Of a stretch of 45,843 bases of DNA, positions 7,235 to 16,244 are shown in pieces. The notes under the pieces are model-generated. The model ran no database searches, had not been told where the DNA came from, and worked only from the letters and a program-made list of their open reading frames with translations. The DNA lies in NCBI GenBank assembly GCA_947573485.1, contig CANPGB010000025.1, positions 1-45,843 on the forward strand. The letters are read 5' to 3'. This stretch comes from an uncultured Porphyromonadaceae bacterium. Lineage in GTDB: Bacteria > Bacteroidota > Bacteroidia > Bacteroidales > Muribaculaceae. A program made the position numbers and the translations under genes. Position 1 is the first letter of the stretch, and each line of letters begins with the position of its first letter.

Positions 7235-8587
7235 TTATTCTGCGGGGGCGAAAAGGTCAAGCAGCAGATTCTCCGCACCCTCGCGCACCTGGCGACGCGG
7301 ACAGAAGAAACCGTTGACCATTATCACTATCACGTGCGACGGTTTCCCGCCGTCGTCAAATTTATACCCGGCGTAGCACTGCACCGAGCTCACGCTGCCC
7401 GTTTTCAGCGCTATCTTTCCCGTAAGCGGGGTTTTGGCAAGGAAGCCGCGCACCGTACCCTCTTTGCCCACCTTCGGGAAAAATGAGGCGTAGGTGGCCG
7501 CCAACGGCGACTTCGCCATCCACTCAAGCACATCGCCGAGGAAGTGCGCCGAGAGGCGGTTGGCGCGCGTCAGGCCGCTGCCGTCGTTGATTATGGTGTA
7601 GCGCGTGTTTATGCCGCGCGACGCCCACAGCTCGCGCTCGCGTTTGATAGCTGCCTTGCGGGTGGCCGCAGGCTCTATGCTGCGCAGCATGCCCTCGGCA
7701 AAGAGATTGTCGGAGCGCACCATAAGGCTTTTGAGAATCTCGGCGCTCCGTGGCGAGCGGTGCGTGTATATCGTGGTCTCCTGACCGCCGGGAGCGGCTG
7801 CTTTCTTGCCAACGGTGATTCCGGCGGCACTGAGTTTCTTGGTGAGCTCGCACGTAAACATCGCCGCAGGGTCGGGCACCGTTGTGTTCAGCGCCCACTT
7901 TTTGTCGGCGGTATTGCGGGTATACACCATGAGGCGGTTGCTGTCGATACCGCGCACGAGGTTGTTTGAGCCCTCGGTAATCTTGGTCACGCACACCTCA
8001 AGACCGGGCACTTCGGGGCTTGTCTTCCCCGTGTTCGGGTAAACAGTGGCGGTATTGTCGCGGTAGTTGAAGCCGAAGAGCCCGGCGCCGTAGGGCCACG
8101 CAAGGTCTTCAACCTCCCATTGCAGCAGCGGCCCGGGGTCTTTCATAGTCTGGCGTACCACTATCGTGCCCGTAATCTGCTTTATGCCACGCCTGCGGAG
8201 AGCGGCGGCTATAGAGTCGCCGAAACCGCGGTTGGCCTTGAAATTCTCGCTCTCTAAAGTGGGGTCGGCGCTGCCATGCACCACAATATCGCCCCGCAGA
8301 ATGCTGCCCTCCTTGGTGCCGCGCATGCACACCTTGGTGTTGAACCGCGCGTCGGCGCCGTTGATACTCAGTGCTGTAGCACTCGTCACAGCCTTCATCA
8401 CCGATGCCGGAGTGAGGGCAAGCTGCGAGTTATGGTCAACCAGTACCTCGCCCGTGGCAAGGTCTTTGACGTAGATGCCTATTGAGGTAGATTCTTCGCC
8501 GTCGATACCGAGGAAGCCGTCGGCAAGGGCTGCAGGAGCCACGGCAACAGCAAGAGCGATGGCAAGGAGTATTGATTTTATCTTCAT
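7235..8587 (-). CDS. dacB: D-alanyl-D-alanine carboxypeptidase/endopeptidase (PBP4 type)
   Basis: A 450-aa periplasmic class C penicillin-binding protein (peptidase family S13), expected to trim D-Ala from peptidoglycan stem peptides and cut cross-links. It has a signal peptide ending near ALA-D at residue 22. All three active-site motifs are visible: SVMK at 62-65 (nucleophile S62), SDN at 292-294, and KTG at 395-397. The long insert between motifs 1 and 2 is typical of PBP4/DacB. The gene lies 76 bases downstream of porW and 23 bases before the acidic-protein gene. Confidence 0.92.
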   Translation of the reverse strand: MKIKSILLAIALAVAVAPAALADGFLGIDGEESTSIGIYVKDLATGEVLVDHNSQLALTPASVMKAVTSATALSINGADARFNTKVCMRGTKEGSILRGDIVVHGSADPTLESENFKANRGFGDSIAAALRRRGIKQITGTIVVRQTMKDPGPLLQWEVEDLAWPYGAGLFGFNYRDNTATVYPNTGKTSPEVPGLEVCVTKITEGSNNLVRGIDSNRLMVYTRNTADKKWALNTTVPDPAAMFTCELTKKLSAAGITVGKKAAAPGGQETTIYTHRSPRSAEILKSLMVRSDNLFAEGMLRSIEPAATRKAAIKRERELWASRGINTRYTIINDGSGLTRANRLSAHFLGDVLEWMAKSPLAATYASFFPKVGKEGTVRGFLAKTPLTGKIALKTGSVSSVQCYAGYKFDDGGKPSHVIVIMVNGFFCPRRQVREGAENLLLDLFAPAE

Positions 8588-8663
8588 GTGTCTAAAACAA
8601 TTCGGCGCGGCCTTTTTCTCGGCTACGCGAATGCGAATTTAGCTATTTTTTTGCAGAAATCGC

Positions 8664-11600
8664 CTAATCGTCGTCGAAAAGAGGGTCATCACCCTCTGAT
8701 CCGGGCAGCACGGGCACCGCCGGAGCCGCAGGTTTGGCGGGTGCAGGCTGAGGTTTGGTAGCCGGTGCCGGAGTAGGCTGAGGCTTGGCGGCAGGAGTCG
8801 CAGGCGCCGCCGGAGCAGGGGGCGCCACAGGCTTGCCCGCAGCTTCGGGCTTAGGCGCAGGCGTATTCTCCTCGGTGGCAGGAGTGGGCATTTCTTCAAC
8901 CTCGCCAGAAGCATCCTCAGCAGCCGCCTCCTCGGACACAACTTCGGGCGCTGCCTCCTCGGCCTCCTCAAGAGTCTCTATTTCCTCAGGCACGAGCAGT
9001 CCGGCCTGGGCGTCGATGTAATTCTGCTCTTCAAGGAAGCGGAAATACTCCTCGAACGATCGCCCCTCATTGATGAGAATCTCGAAGTTGCTCTCGCCTA
9101 TAGCTATCGGGCGAACACCCGCAGGCAGCTTGAAGTCGGGTGCCGATGCCATTACACTTCGGTAGTGGTCAAGCTCGCTCTGGTTGGCGAAGCCGCGTAC
9201 TACAATCATGCCGAGGCGCCCGAAATTCATGGGCTCGAGGTCGAAATCCTTAACAACAAAAGCCCTGAAATTATGGCGTGCTATTTCGTAGAGAAGCTCG
9301 TTCGACGACACCTTATCGGTCGGGAACGTGAACACAAGCAACTGCCGCGTATCCGGGTCAAGCTCAAACTCTGCCGGACCGGCATCACCGCCCTCTATCG
9401 AGTCGTTGCTCAGTTTGAGGTCCCAAAGCATGCCGCGCATGTTTTTCTCTCCTGCCTGCAGCTCGCGACCCTGCGCCATGCCTTTGAGCCATGCCGAGGC
9501 TATAGGCGTGATGTCGGTGTCGGGGTAGCGTTCGAGGAGCTCGCGGAGCACGCTGTTGAATTTCTCCGAATCCTTCTCGGTCACATAAGCCAAAGCGTCG
9601 ATAAACATGAACTTAGGCATTATCTTGCTCATCGGGTACTGCTCCTGCATGCTGGCGTAGGCGCGGTGAACATCGCCGTTGCGGTTATCGAGATAAGCCT
9701 CGTAGGCACTGTCGTAGAGAGCCTGCTGACGCGCGTCCATTTGCCGCAGATTGTCGAGGTAAGCCGGGTCGCGCATGGCCTGACCGTATTTCGAGTCGGC
9801 GAAATCGCTCACAATAAGGCGCCGCCAACGCTCGGCCGCAGCCTCATCGCCACGCCGCATGTTCATCAGATAGAGATTGTAGTAAGTGTCGAGGCGGTAA
9901 ACATTATCGGGGTAATCTTTGAGCAGGCGGTCGAACTCGGCCTGCGAAGCCCCGAAGTCCTCAAGCTTATCCTTCAGGATAACGCCCATGTTGTAGAGCC
10001 CCTCCTGTATAACCTCGTGGGAGGTAGCCCGCTCTTCCTCGGTCTGGGGAATTTGTGCCAGGTAATACTCGGGCTCATGCGGGTCGTCGGCCTTGGGGAG
10101 CTCGCCCTCGCCGCCCTCTTCGGGCTTGGTGTCGCCCTCCTCCTCACTGTCTTCGTCGCCCTCCTTGTCGGGATTGCTGTCGAAGTCCTCGGTGTTGAAC
10201 GAAGCCTTGTTGCGGCGGCGCCAGTCGTCCTCGAGCTTTCGCGAGCCCCAACGCTTCTGGAAGTCGGTCTTGCCCGCAGCCTTGGTGGCAGTGTTGTAGA
10301 AGTACCACGAGTTATCGGAGTTGATAGTGAACGAGGGCGTGTTATTATCCTGCAGACCGCCTCCCATGGCAGCCTGATTGGCGAGGTACTCCTCACGCGC
10401 AGCCTCGCGTGCTTCTTCCTCCTCTTTCTTTTTCAGGTCGGCTATTATCTTTTCGATAACCTTCATGCGCTCTTCGGGCGTCATGTCGGCAAGGCGCAGC
10501 AGCGAATCCTGCAGATTCACGTTCTGCGAGTATATGGCGAGCTCGTCGAGCACATCGGAGCGCTTTTTTATAAGCTCGTAGCCGGGGTGCGACGCCGGCA
10601 GCAGGGGTACTGCCTCTGAGTATGATGGTTGCGCCTTCTCGTAGTTGCGCTGCAGGAAGTATAGTTCGCCCAACCGCAATTGGTTAAGTGCCTTGTCGAT
10701 GCCGTTGCGCGTCGATTTCTCGTTGGCCGTCTCGTAATTCTCTATAGCGCGTGCAGTGTCGCCGCGCGAGAGGTAGAGGTTGCCTATGGCGTAGAAAACC
10801 TGGTCGAGATACTCCTTGTTGCGGTCGTAGCGCGTCATGCGCCGCAGTGCCTTGACCTCGGGCTCGATGTCGCTGCCCGTGAACACTTCGCTTTGCTTGA
10901 TGCGCGCGTTGAACTTCGTGCGGTAGGGGGCCGACGACGCGCTGCCTGCCGCGTCGAAAGCCTTGTAAGCCTTCTCCTTGTCGCCGAGGCGCTGGTACAC
11001 CTGCCCTAAGAGGAAGTTCAGACGCGTTTTCTGCGCCCCCTTGGCCCCCTTTACAGCCTCTACAAGGAAAGGCAGAGCCTCGGCATCTTTGTCGGAGCTG
11101 AGGTAGAAATCGGCGTAGGCGAAATTATAGAGCTTGCGCAGCCCCGAGTTCGTAAGGTCGTCTTTCTTGATGCGGGTGAGTATGAGCTCGGCCTCATAGT
11201 TCCAGTCGAGGGCTATATAGCACAGGGCCTGCATGAGCTTGGCCTCGGTGACGGTGGCCGGAAGCCACGTGAAGTGCTTGCTTACGTAGAAAAACGTGGA
11301 GGCAGCGCCGAGGAAATCGCCGTTGTAGTATTGCCCGCGTGCGAGCATCATCCACGCATTGTGCAGGAAGGGGTTATACTCGTCGCGCTTCATCCACTCC
11401 TGATATTTGGGGTCGTTGCGCTTGCCCGCCTTCTTGGCCGGCTTTTTCTTTATCGAGCGGAGCTGTATGGCTTTCTGAGCCTTCTCTATCGAGCGTGTGA
11501 AGTCGCCAGTAGGCTGAGGCGCGGCCTGCTCGGCCTTGGCCTCCACAGGGTGCATGAAGAGCGGACGTGAGTAATCGTCCTCGTACTTGCTCTCCATGTC

Positions 11601-11777
11601 GGCGAGTGTCTCGCGGTAGTGCGTGTCGCCGTTGTAGTATATGTTGTAGCGCGTTATAAACTCCTGATACTTGCGGTTGCCCGCTGTGTTCTTTTTCGCC
11701 GAGCAGGCGCCAAGCATCATCGCAGCCGCCACAACGGCTGCGAGCCACATTGCAAGATGTCGGCGGCTACTGTGCAT
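8664..11777 (-). CDS. porW: PorW/SprE-type tetratricopeptide lipoprotein
   Basis: A 1037-aa lipoprotein (signal to LGAC, lipid-bearing C25) of the PorW/SprE family. In type IX secretion these periplasmic lipoproteins connect the outer-membrane secretion machine to the motor. Residues 30-440 carry repeated TPR helices (ARGQYYNGDFLGAAS, LLGQVYQRLGDKEKAY, GNLYLSRGDTARA). A Lys/Glu coiled stretch follows near 445-470, then the family segment SWYFYN...LEDDWRRRN near 500-535, another TPR set, and a C-terminal PEGA-like region (residues ~840-920). About 100 residues of Pro/Ala/Glu-rich tail close the protein. PorW-like proteins also occur in gut Bacteroidales without an obvious T9SS, so secretion activity is not proven by this gene. 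Confidence 0.82.
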   Translation of the reverse strand: MHSSRRHLAMWLAAVVAAAMMLGACSAKKNTAGNRKYQEFITRYNIYYNGDTHYRETLADMESKYEDDYSRPLFMHPVEAKAEQAAPQPTGDFTRSIEKAQKAIQLRSIKKKPAKKAGKRNDPKYQEWMKRDEYNPFLHNAWMMLARGQYYNGDFLGAASTFFYVSKHFTWLPATVTEAKLMQALCYIALDWNYEAELILTRIKKDDLTNSGLRKLYNFAYADFYLSSDKDAEALPFLVEAVKGAKGAQKTRLNFLLGQVYQRLGDKEKAYKAFDAAGSASSAPYRTKFNARIKQSEVFTGSDIEPEVKALRRMTRYDRNKEYLDQVFYAIGNLYLSRGDTARAIENYETANEKSTRNGIDKALNQLRLGELYFLQRNYEKAQPSYSEAVPLLPASHPGYELIKKRSDVLDELAIYSQNVNLQDSLLRLADMTPEERMKVIEKIIADLKKKEEEEAREAAREEYLANQAAMGGGLQDNNTPSFTINSDNSWYFYNTATKAAGKTDFQKRWGSRKLEDDWRRRNKASFNTEDFDSNPDKEGDEDSEEEGDTKPEEGGEGELPKADDPHEPEYYLAQIPQTEEERATSHEVIQEGLYNMGVILKDKLEDFGASQAEFDRLLKDYPDNVYRLDTYYNLYLMNMRRGDEAAAERWRRLIVSDFADSKYGQAMRDPAYLDNLRQMDARQQALYDSAYEAYLDNRNGDVHRAYASMQEQYPMSKIMPKFMFIDALAYVTEKDSEKFNSVLRELLERYPDTDITPIASAWLKGMAQGRELQAGEKNMRGMLWDLKLSNDSIEGGDAGPAEFELDPDTRQLLVFTFPTDKVSSNELLYEIARHNFRAFVVKDFDLEPMNFGRLGMIVVRGFANQSELDHYRSVMASAPDFKLPAGVRPIAIGESNFEILINEGRSFEEYFRFLEEQNYIDAQAGLLVPEEIETLEEAEEAAPEVVSEEAAAEDASGEVEEMPTPATEENTPAPKPEAAGKPVAPPAPAAPATPAAKPQPTPAPATKPQPAPAKPAAPAVPVLPGSEGDDPLFDDD

Positions 11778-11805
11778 CAGGAATATAACGCTCGGCGCCC
11801 CTGCC

Positions 11806-13869
11806 TTATTGTGCCGGAGCCTTGTCAGACGCCTCCGTCGGGGCCGGGGCTGCCGCCGGCTGCACGGGCTTCGGTGCCGTGGGGTAGGCTATGCGCGAGT
11901 GGTAGATGGTCATCAGACGCTTGATAAAGGCTTCCTTGATAATGGCCACGTCGCGGAACGACAGTGTCGATTCGTTGTGGAGCCCGTCGGCAATCTGACC
12001 GTCGATAATCTTGTTCACAAGGTCGGTGATAGCCTCGCGGGTATGGGTCTGCAGCGAGCGTGAGGCGGCCTCCACGGCGTCGGCCATCATCAGCACAGAG
12101 GTCTCGCGGCTCTGAGGATTCGGGCCGGGGTAGGTGAACGGTGTCTTGTCTACCTCCTCATCGGGGTGCGCCTTGCAGTAGGTTATGTAGAAGTACTTTG
12201 CAAGACCCTTGCCGTGGTGCTCGCGTATGAACTTGCGTATCATTTCGGGCAGCCCCGCACGCTCGGCAAGCTGAAGGCCGTCGCGCACGTGGTTGATTAC
12301 GATAGCGGCGCTACGCTCAGGCGGAAGGGCATCGTGCGGGTTCACCCCATGCTGGTTCTCGGTGAAGAAAGCCGGGTTGGCGAGCTTGCCGATGTCGTGG
12401 TAGAGGGCTCCGGCGCGCACGAGCTGCACCTCGGCGCCTATGCGGGCGGCGGCGTCGCTGGCAAGGTTGCTCACGGCTATGGAGTGCTGGAAGGTGCCGG
12501 GGCACTCGTTGCTCAGGCGCATGAGGGTGGGATTGTTGATGTCGGCGAGCTCTACGAGCGTCACCACCGATACAAAACCGAAGATGCGCTCAACGGCAAA
12601 CATAAGTATGTAGGCCATCGACGTCAGCGCCGCGTTAACAGCAAGGAATATGGTGAAGCGCCATGTGAAGCCCTCCAGCGACCCGTTCATGAGCAGGTCG
12701 AGGGTTATGTATCCGGCAATGTAAGTCACGGCCACGACTGCCGACGTGCGCAGCAGCTGCGAGCGCCGCGAGAGCTCGCGCAGCGAGTACACCACAGCTC
12801 CCGAGGCCAGGAACTGCAGCAGCAGGAACTCGAGGGCGAAAGCCGTGATGCCCGCGCATATCATCGAGAGCACCGCCGTCACAAAGAGCGCCGTGCGGCC
12901 GTCGAAGAACACAAGCACAAGTATGGGCACTATCATCAACGGGGCTATATAAAGGCCCTGCGCCACGAAGTGGTTGAGCCCTATGCCTATCAGGAAGAAG
13001 AGGGCTATAAGGCTGAACACAAAGGTGTAGGCCCGCGGGTTGCCGTAGATTGCAGGGCAGAAGAAGTGCAGGTAGAGTATGAGCGAGGCCATGAGCAGCG
13101 CAACGTAGCCGAACTGACCGGCTATCATAAGCCAGTGGCTCTGGTTCTGCTTCTTGTTGAGCTGAGCCATCATGCTCTCGTAGGTCTGCAGGTTGGTGAA
13201 GTCCTGCGACGATATTATCGCCCCCTTGTCTATTATGGTCTGCCCCTGGAGTATAACCCCGCGGTCGGCCGTAAGCGTCAGATAGTCGTATTCGTAGTGG
13301 CGCCGGCACTCCTCCTCGTTGCGTGTGTAGTTGGGCAGCAGCAGGTTATGCAGATTGGCCTTTACGAAATACTGGTGAAGCTCGGGGTCAGTGATCACGG
13401 AGTCGAGGTAAACATACACATCGCGCGGCGAGGTGAACCCGGAGGTCGACATCTCGCTCAGTATATTCTTGTCGAGGATTCGCACCTTGGGCAACTTGCC
13501 CGAGTTAATTTCCTCTTTGGTGCGCATATCCACCACGCCCGAGGCATAGATAGGGCGAAGCTCCGAGGCCAGACGCCGCTTGAGGTTCGTGCCGGGGCTG
13601 TCGGGCAGCCGCGAGGCTATGGTGTCGATAATCAGCTGGTTGAGCTCATAGATAGGCACGAAGCGTGCATCGAGAGAGTCGCGCGCGGCAAGAAGCGTGG
13701 CCGAGTCGGGGTGTACGGGTATGTCGAAAGGCGCTATGAGCTTCGAGTAGTTCCAAGGTCGCCCCTGCTCATAGTTGAAGCGGTTGGCCTCGGGGTGCGG
13801 ATAGAAATAAACTATCACCAACGTAGCCGCAAGGGCTATCAGTATCTTGTTTAAAAGTCCGTTCTGCAT
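11806..13869 (-). CDS. pgpH: 7TM-HD family phosphodiesterase (PgpH type), probable c-di-AMP hydrolase
   Basis: A 687-aa inner-membrane protein with the 7TMR-HD layout: one N-terminal membrane anchor (residues 5-22), a ~220-residue extracytoplasmic domain, seven membrane helices (about 250-420), then a cytoplasmic HD domain. The metal-binding HD motifs are seen: H near 461 in TFQHSIAVSN, HD at 491-492 in YHDIGKLANP, a later HVRDG, REHHG, and a D in MMADAVEAA. Characterised PgpH proteins hydrolyse c-di-AMP to pApA. The start at 13869 (MQNGLLNKIL) is chosen because its ATG shares its first base with the TGA of rsh. The last 25 residues are Pro/Ala-rich. Confidence 0.85.
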   Translation of the reverse strand: MQNGLLNKILIALAATLVIVYFYPHPEANRFNYEQGRPWNYSKLIAPFDIPVHPDSATLLAARDSLDARFVPIYELNQLIIDTIASRLPDSPGTNLKRRLASELRPIYASGVVDMRTKEEINSGKLPKVRILDKNILSEMSTSGFTSPRDVYVYLDSVITDPELHQYFVKANLHNLLLPNYTRNEEECRRHYEYDYLTLTADRGVILQGQTIIDKGAIISSQDFTNLQTYESMMAQLNKKQNQSHWLMIAGQFGYVALLMASLILYLHFFCPAIYGNPRAYTFVFSLIALFFLIGIGLNHFVAQGLYIAPLMIVPILVLVFFDGRTALFVTAVLSMICAGITAFALEFLLLQFLASGAVVYSLRELSRRSQLLRTSAVVAVTYIAGYITLDLLMNGSLEGFTWRFTIFLAVNAALTSMAYILMFAVERIFGFVSVVTLVELADINNPTLMRLSNECPGTFQHSIAVSNLASDAAARIGAEVQLVRAGALYHDIGKLANPAFFTENQHGVNPHDALPPERSAAIVINHVRDGLQLAERAGLPEMIRKFIREHHGKGLAKYFYITYCKAHPDEEVDKTPFTYPGPNPQSRETSVLMMADAVEAASRSLQTHTREAITDLVNKIIDGQIADGLHNESTLSFRDVAIIKEAFIKRLMTIYHSRIAYPTAPKPVQPAAAPAPTEASDKAPAQ

Positions 13870-16136
13870 CAATGTATGCGTGTTGCTCGGGTGACACCCG
13901 AAATCTGTTTTGTGCGGGCGCACAGGTCGTTTACAATGTCTACATCACTTACTCTTATCCACAGGTCGGCATGGAATACCTCGGCGCTCGCCTCTATGTC
14001 GAGCTTGCGCAGGTCTATGCCCAAGGTGGTGGATATGAGGTGTATAATCTCCTGGAGTATGCCCATGCGGTCGATACCCTCCATGCGTATGTGTGCCAGG
14101 AAGCGGTCGCCGGCGTCGGTATCCCACTCTGTGGCCACTATGCGCGAGCCGTAGGCGGCTTTGAGCACCTGTGCGCGGGGGCAGTCGAGAGAGTGGATCT
14201 CCACGTTGCCCTCCTCGTTGATGTAGCCCATGACGTCGTCGCCGGGGATAGGGCTGCAGCAGGCCTGGATAGTGTAGTTGGGTATGCCGCCGTCGGTGCG
14301 CAGCTGGTATATCTGCTTGGTGTTTATCTTGGGTGTCTCCGTGGGTTTGGCCGGAGCTTCGGGCTCCTCGGGCGTCGAGCTCGCCGAGCTCACCATTTTG
14401 CCTATGAGCGGAATCTTCGAGAGCAGACCCTTGCTCTGCTTCTGCGAGGCTTTGCGAAGGGGCTTCACAAGGAAGTCGCCAAGGGCTATTTCCTCGGCGC
14501 CGAGCTGGTAGCAGAGGTCATCGCGGTTGCCCACGTGGAAGATACCCTGCATCTTGGTGAGCACCATGTTGTTGTCTTCGAGGTTGTTGTCGGCAAGCCA
14601 GCGGGTTAGCATCTCATTGCCTTTCACTATCATAGGCTGCCGCAGGGCGCGCAAGCCTTTGCGCAGACGGGTGCGTGCCTTGGCCGTTACCATGAAGTCG
14701 GCCCACTCGGGCAGCGGCATCTGGCTCTTGGAGGTGAGCACCTCCACCTGGTCGCCGCTCTTGAGCTCGGTCTGCAGGGGCATGAGCTTGTGGTTCACCT
14801 TGGCGGCTATGCAGTGCATGCCTATCTCGCTGTGGAGGTTGAAGGCGAGGTCGAGCACGGTGGCGCCGGCGGGCAGCGTCACAAGGTCGCCCTCGGGCGT
14901 GAATACCACAATCTCGGAGGCGAAGAGGTTGAGCTTTAGGGTGTTGAGGAAGTCGATGGCGCTCGGCTCGGGATTATCGAGAATATCTTTGATAGTCTTG
15001 AGCCATGCGTTGAGCTCCGACTCCTCGTCGCCCTCGCCGATTTTGTATTTCCAGTGTGCGGCGAAGCCTTTTTCGGCAATCTCGTCCATGCGGCGCGAGC
15101 GTATCTGAACTTCAACCCAGTTGCCGTCAGGGCCCATTACCGTGAGGTGCAGTGCCTGGTAGCCGTTGGCTTTCGGGGTCACAATCCAGTCGCGGGTGCG
15201 CGTGGGGTGAAGCTGATAGAGGTCGGTTATTGCCGAGTAGATGCTCCAGCATATGCCCTTCTCCTTGCTCTGGTCGTCGCACTCGAACACTATGCGCATG
15301 GCATAGAGGTCGTAAACCTCCTCGAAAGGCAGGTGCTTGGTCTCCATTTTGTTGTAAATGGAGTATATTGATTTCAGCCGTGCCTTGGCCTCATATTCCA
15401 GGCCAAGGGCGTCGAGCTTCTCCTTTATGGGGGTGGCGAAGTCGGTGTAGACGGCTGCGCGGCGAGCCTCGCTCTCCTGTATCTTCTCTGAGATCTGTCG
15501 GTAGATGTCGGGGTGCTCGTGTTTGAAACTGAGGTCTTCGAGTTCGGTCTTTATGGCGAAGAGACCCAGGCGGTGAGCAAGGGGCGCGTAGATGTAAAGT
15601 GTCTCACCCGCAATCTTATACCGCTTGTTGGGCGCCATGGAGCCGAGGGTGCGCATGTTGTGCAGGCGGTCGGCCATTTTTATAAGCACCACCCGTATAT
15701 CCTCGCTCATCGTCAGCAGAAGCTTGCGGAAATTCTCGGCCTGCAGCGACGCCTTGTCGCCGAAGATGCCGCCTGAAATCTTCGTGAGACCCTCCACGAG
15801 CTGCGCTATCTTCGGGCCGAAGTGCTGCTCTATGTCCTCTACGGTGTACTCCGTGTCTTCTACAACATCGTGCAGCAGCGCCGCGCATATCGACGTCGAG
15901 CCAAGACCTATCTCGCGGCTCGCTATGCGTGCCACGGCTATAGGGTGCATTATGTAGGGCTCGCCGGAGCGCCTGCGTACGCCCGAGTGCGCTTTCTTGG
16001 CAAACTGGAAAGCGCGCTCTATGATCTCAACCTTCTTGCGGTGGTTGCTCTGCAAATATCCGTTCAGGAGGTCCTGATAGGCCTCTTGAATCATCTTTTC
16101 ATCGCGTTCGGCGGTGGCTCGTGCTTCAGTATCCAT
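13869..16136 (-). CDS. Bifunctional (p)ppGpp synthetase/hydrolase, RelA/SpoT family
   Basis: A 755-aa long RSH protein for the stringent response: it makes (p)ppGpp from GTP/GDP and ATP and breaks it down. Order of domains: HD hydrolase (H50, H89-D90 in LLHDVVED, kept intact), synthetase (RDWIVTPKANGYQALH and EVQIRSRRMDEIAEKG), TGS (VVFTPEGDLVTLPAG), a helical region, and a C-terminal zinc-finger/ACT part (CCSPIPGDDVMGYI, then MEGIDRMGILQEI). Both catalytic halves look complete. The start at 16136 is chosen because the -7 box at 16170-16177 covers the alternative upstream ATG at 16172. It is the first gene of a minus-strand run and overlaps pgpH by one base. Confidence 0.93.
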   Translation of the reverse strand: MDTEARATAERDEKMIQEAYQDLLNGYLQSNHRKKVEIIERAFQFAKKAHSGVRRRSGEPYIMHPIAVARIASREIGLGSTSICAALLHDVVEDTEYTVEDIEQHFGPKIAQLVEGLTKISGGIFGDKASLQAENFRKLLLTMSEDIRVVLIKMADRLHNMRTLGSMAPNKRYKIAGETLYIYAPLAHRLGLFAIKTELEDLSFKHEHPDIYRQISEKIQESEARRAAVYTDFATPIKEKLDALGLEYEAKARLKSIYSIYNKMETKHLPFEEVYDLYAMRIVFECDDQSKEKGICWSIYSAITDLYQLHPTRTRDWIVTPKANGYQALHLTVMGPDGNWVEVQIRSRRMDEIAEKGFAAHWKYKIGEGDEESELNAWLKTIKDILDNPEPSAIDFLNTLKLNLFASEIVVFTPEGDLVTLPAGATVLDLAFNLHSEIGMHCIAAKVNHKLMPLQTELKSGDQVEVLTSKSQMPLPEWADFMVTAKARTRLRKGLRALRQPMIVKGNEMLTRWLADNNLEDNNMVLTKMQGIFHVGNRDDLCYQLGAEEIALGDFLVKPLRKASQKQSKGLLSKIPLIGKMVSSASSTPEEPEAPAKPTETPKINTKQIYQLRTDGGIPNYTIQACCSPIPGDDVMGYINEEGNVEIHSLDCPRAQVLKAAYGSRIVATEWDTDAGDRFLAHIRMEGIDRMGILQEIIHLISTTLGIDLRKLDIEASAEVFHADLWIRVSDVDIVNDLCARTKQISGVTRATRIH

Positions 16137-16169
16137 AGCGAAAGAGAGATTAACAGGTGCAATAAAGTA

Positions 16170-16200
16170 CAAATTTACGCCATATTACCGAAATCTCAAA
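16170..16200 (-). promoter_or_regulatory. Promoter of rsh-pgpH run
   Basis: Read on the minus strand: TTTG (16200-16197), a 19-base spacer, and TAAATTTG (16177-16170), an exact match to the Bacteroidota TTTG/TAnnTTTG pattern. Transcription should begin near 16164, giving a leader of about 28 bases to the rsh ATG at 16136. The -33 box overlaps the T run of the upstream gene's terminator. Confidence 0.75.
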
Positions 16201-16235
16201 AAAAAAGTGAGGGCGGCCTGCGCGGCTGCCCTCAC
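16198..16235 (-). terminator. Rho-independent terminator of the mechanosensitive channel gene
   Basis: On the minus strand, GTGAGGGC (16235-16228) pairs with GCCCTCAC (16214-16207), extended inward by four more pairs, and is followed by nine T (16206-16198). It ends the channel transcript ten bases after its stop codon and separates it from rsh. Confidence 0.88.
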
Positions 16236-16244
16236 TATGCTCTC

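Noticed and set aside
9165-10619. 484-codon forward open frame opposite porW
   Set aside because: Antisense shadow of a long GC-rich gene; no signal, motif or start context of its own.
12166-13854. 562-codon forward open frame opposite the pgpH gene
   Set aside because: It is antisense to a gene with clear domains; the product is low-complexity with no recognisable motif, a result of GC-rich codon bias.
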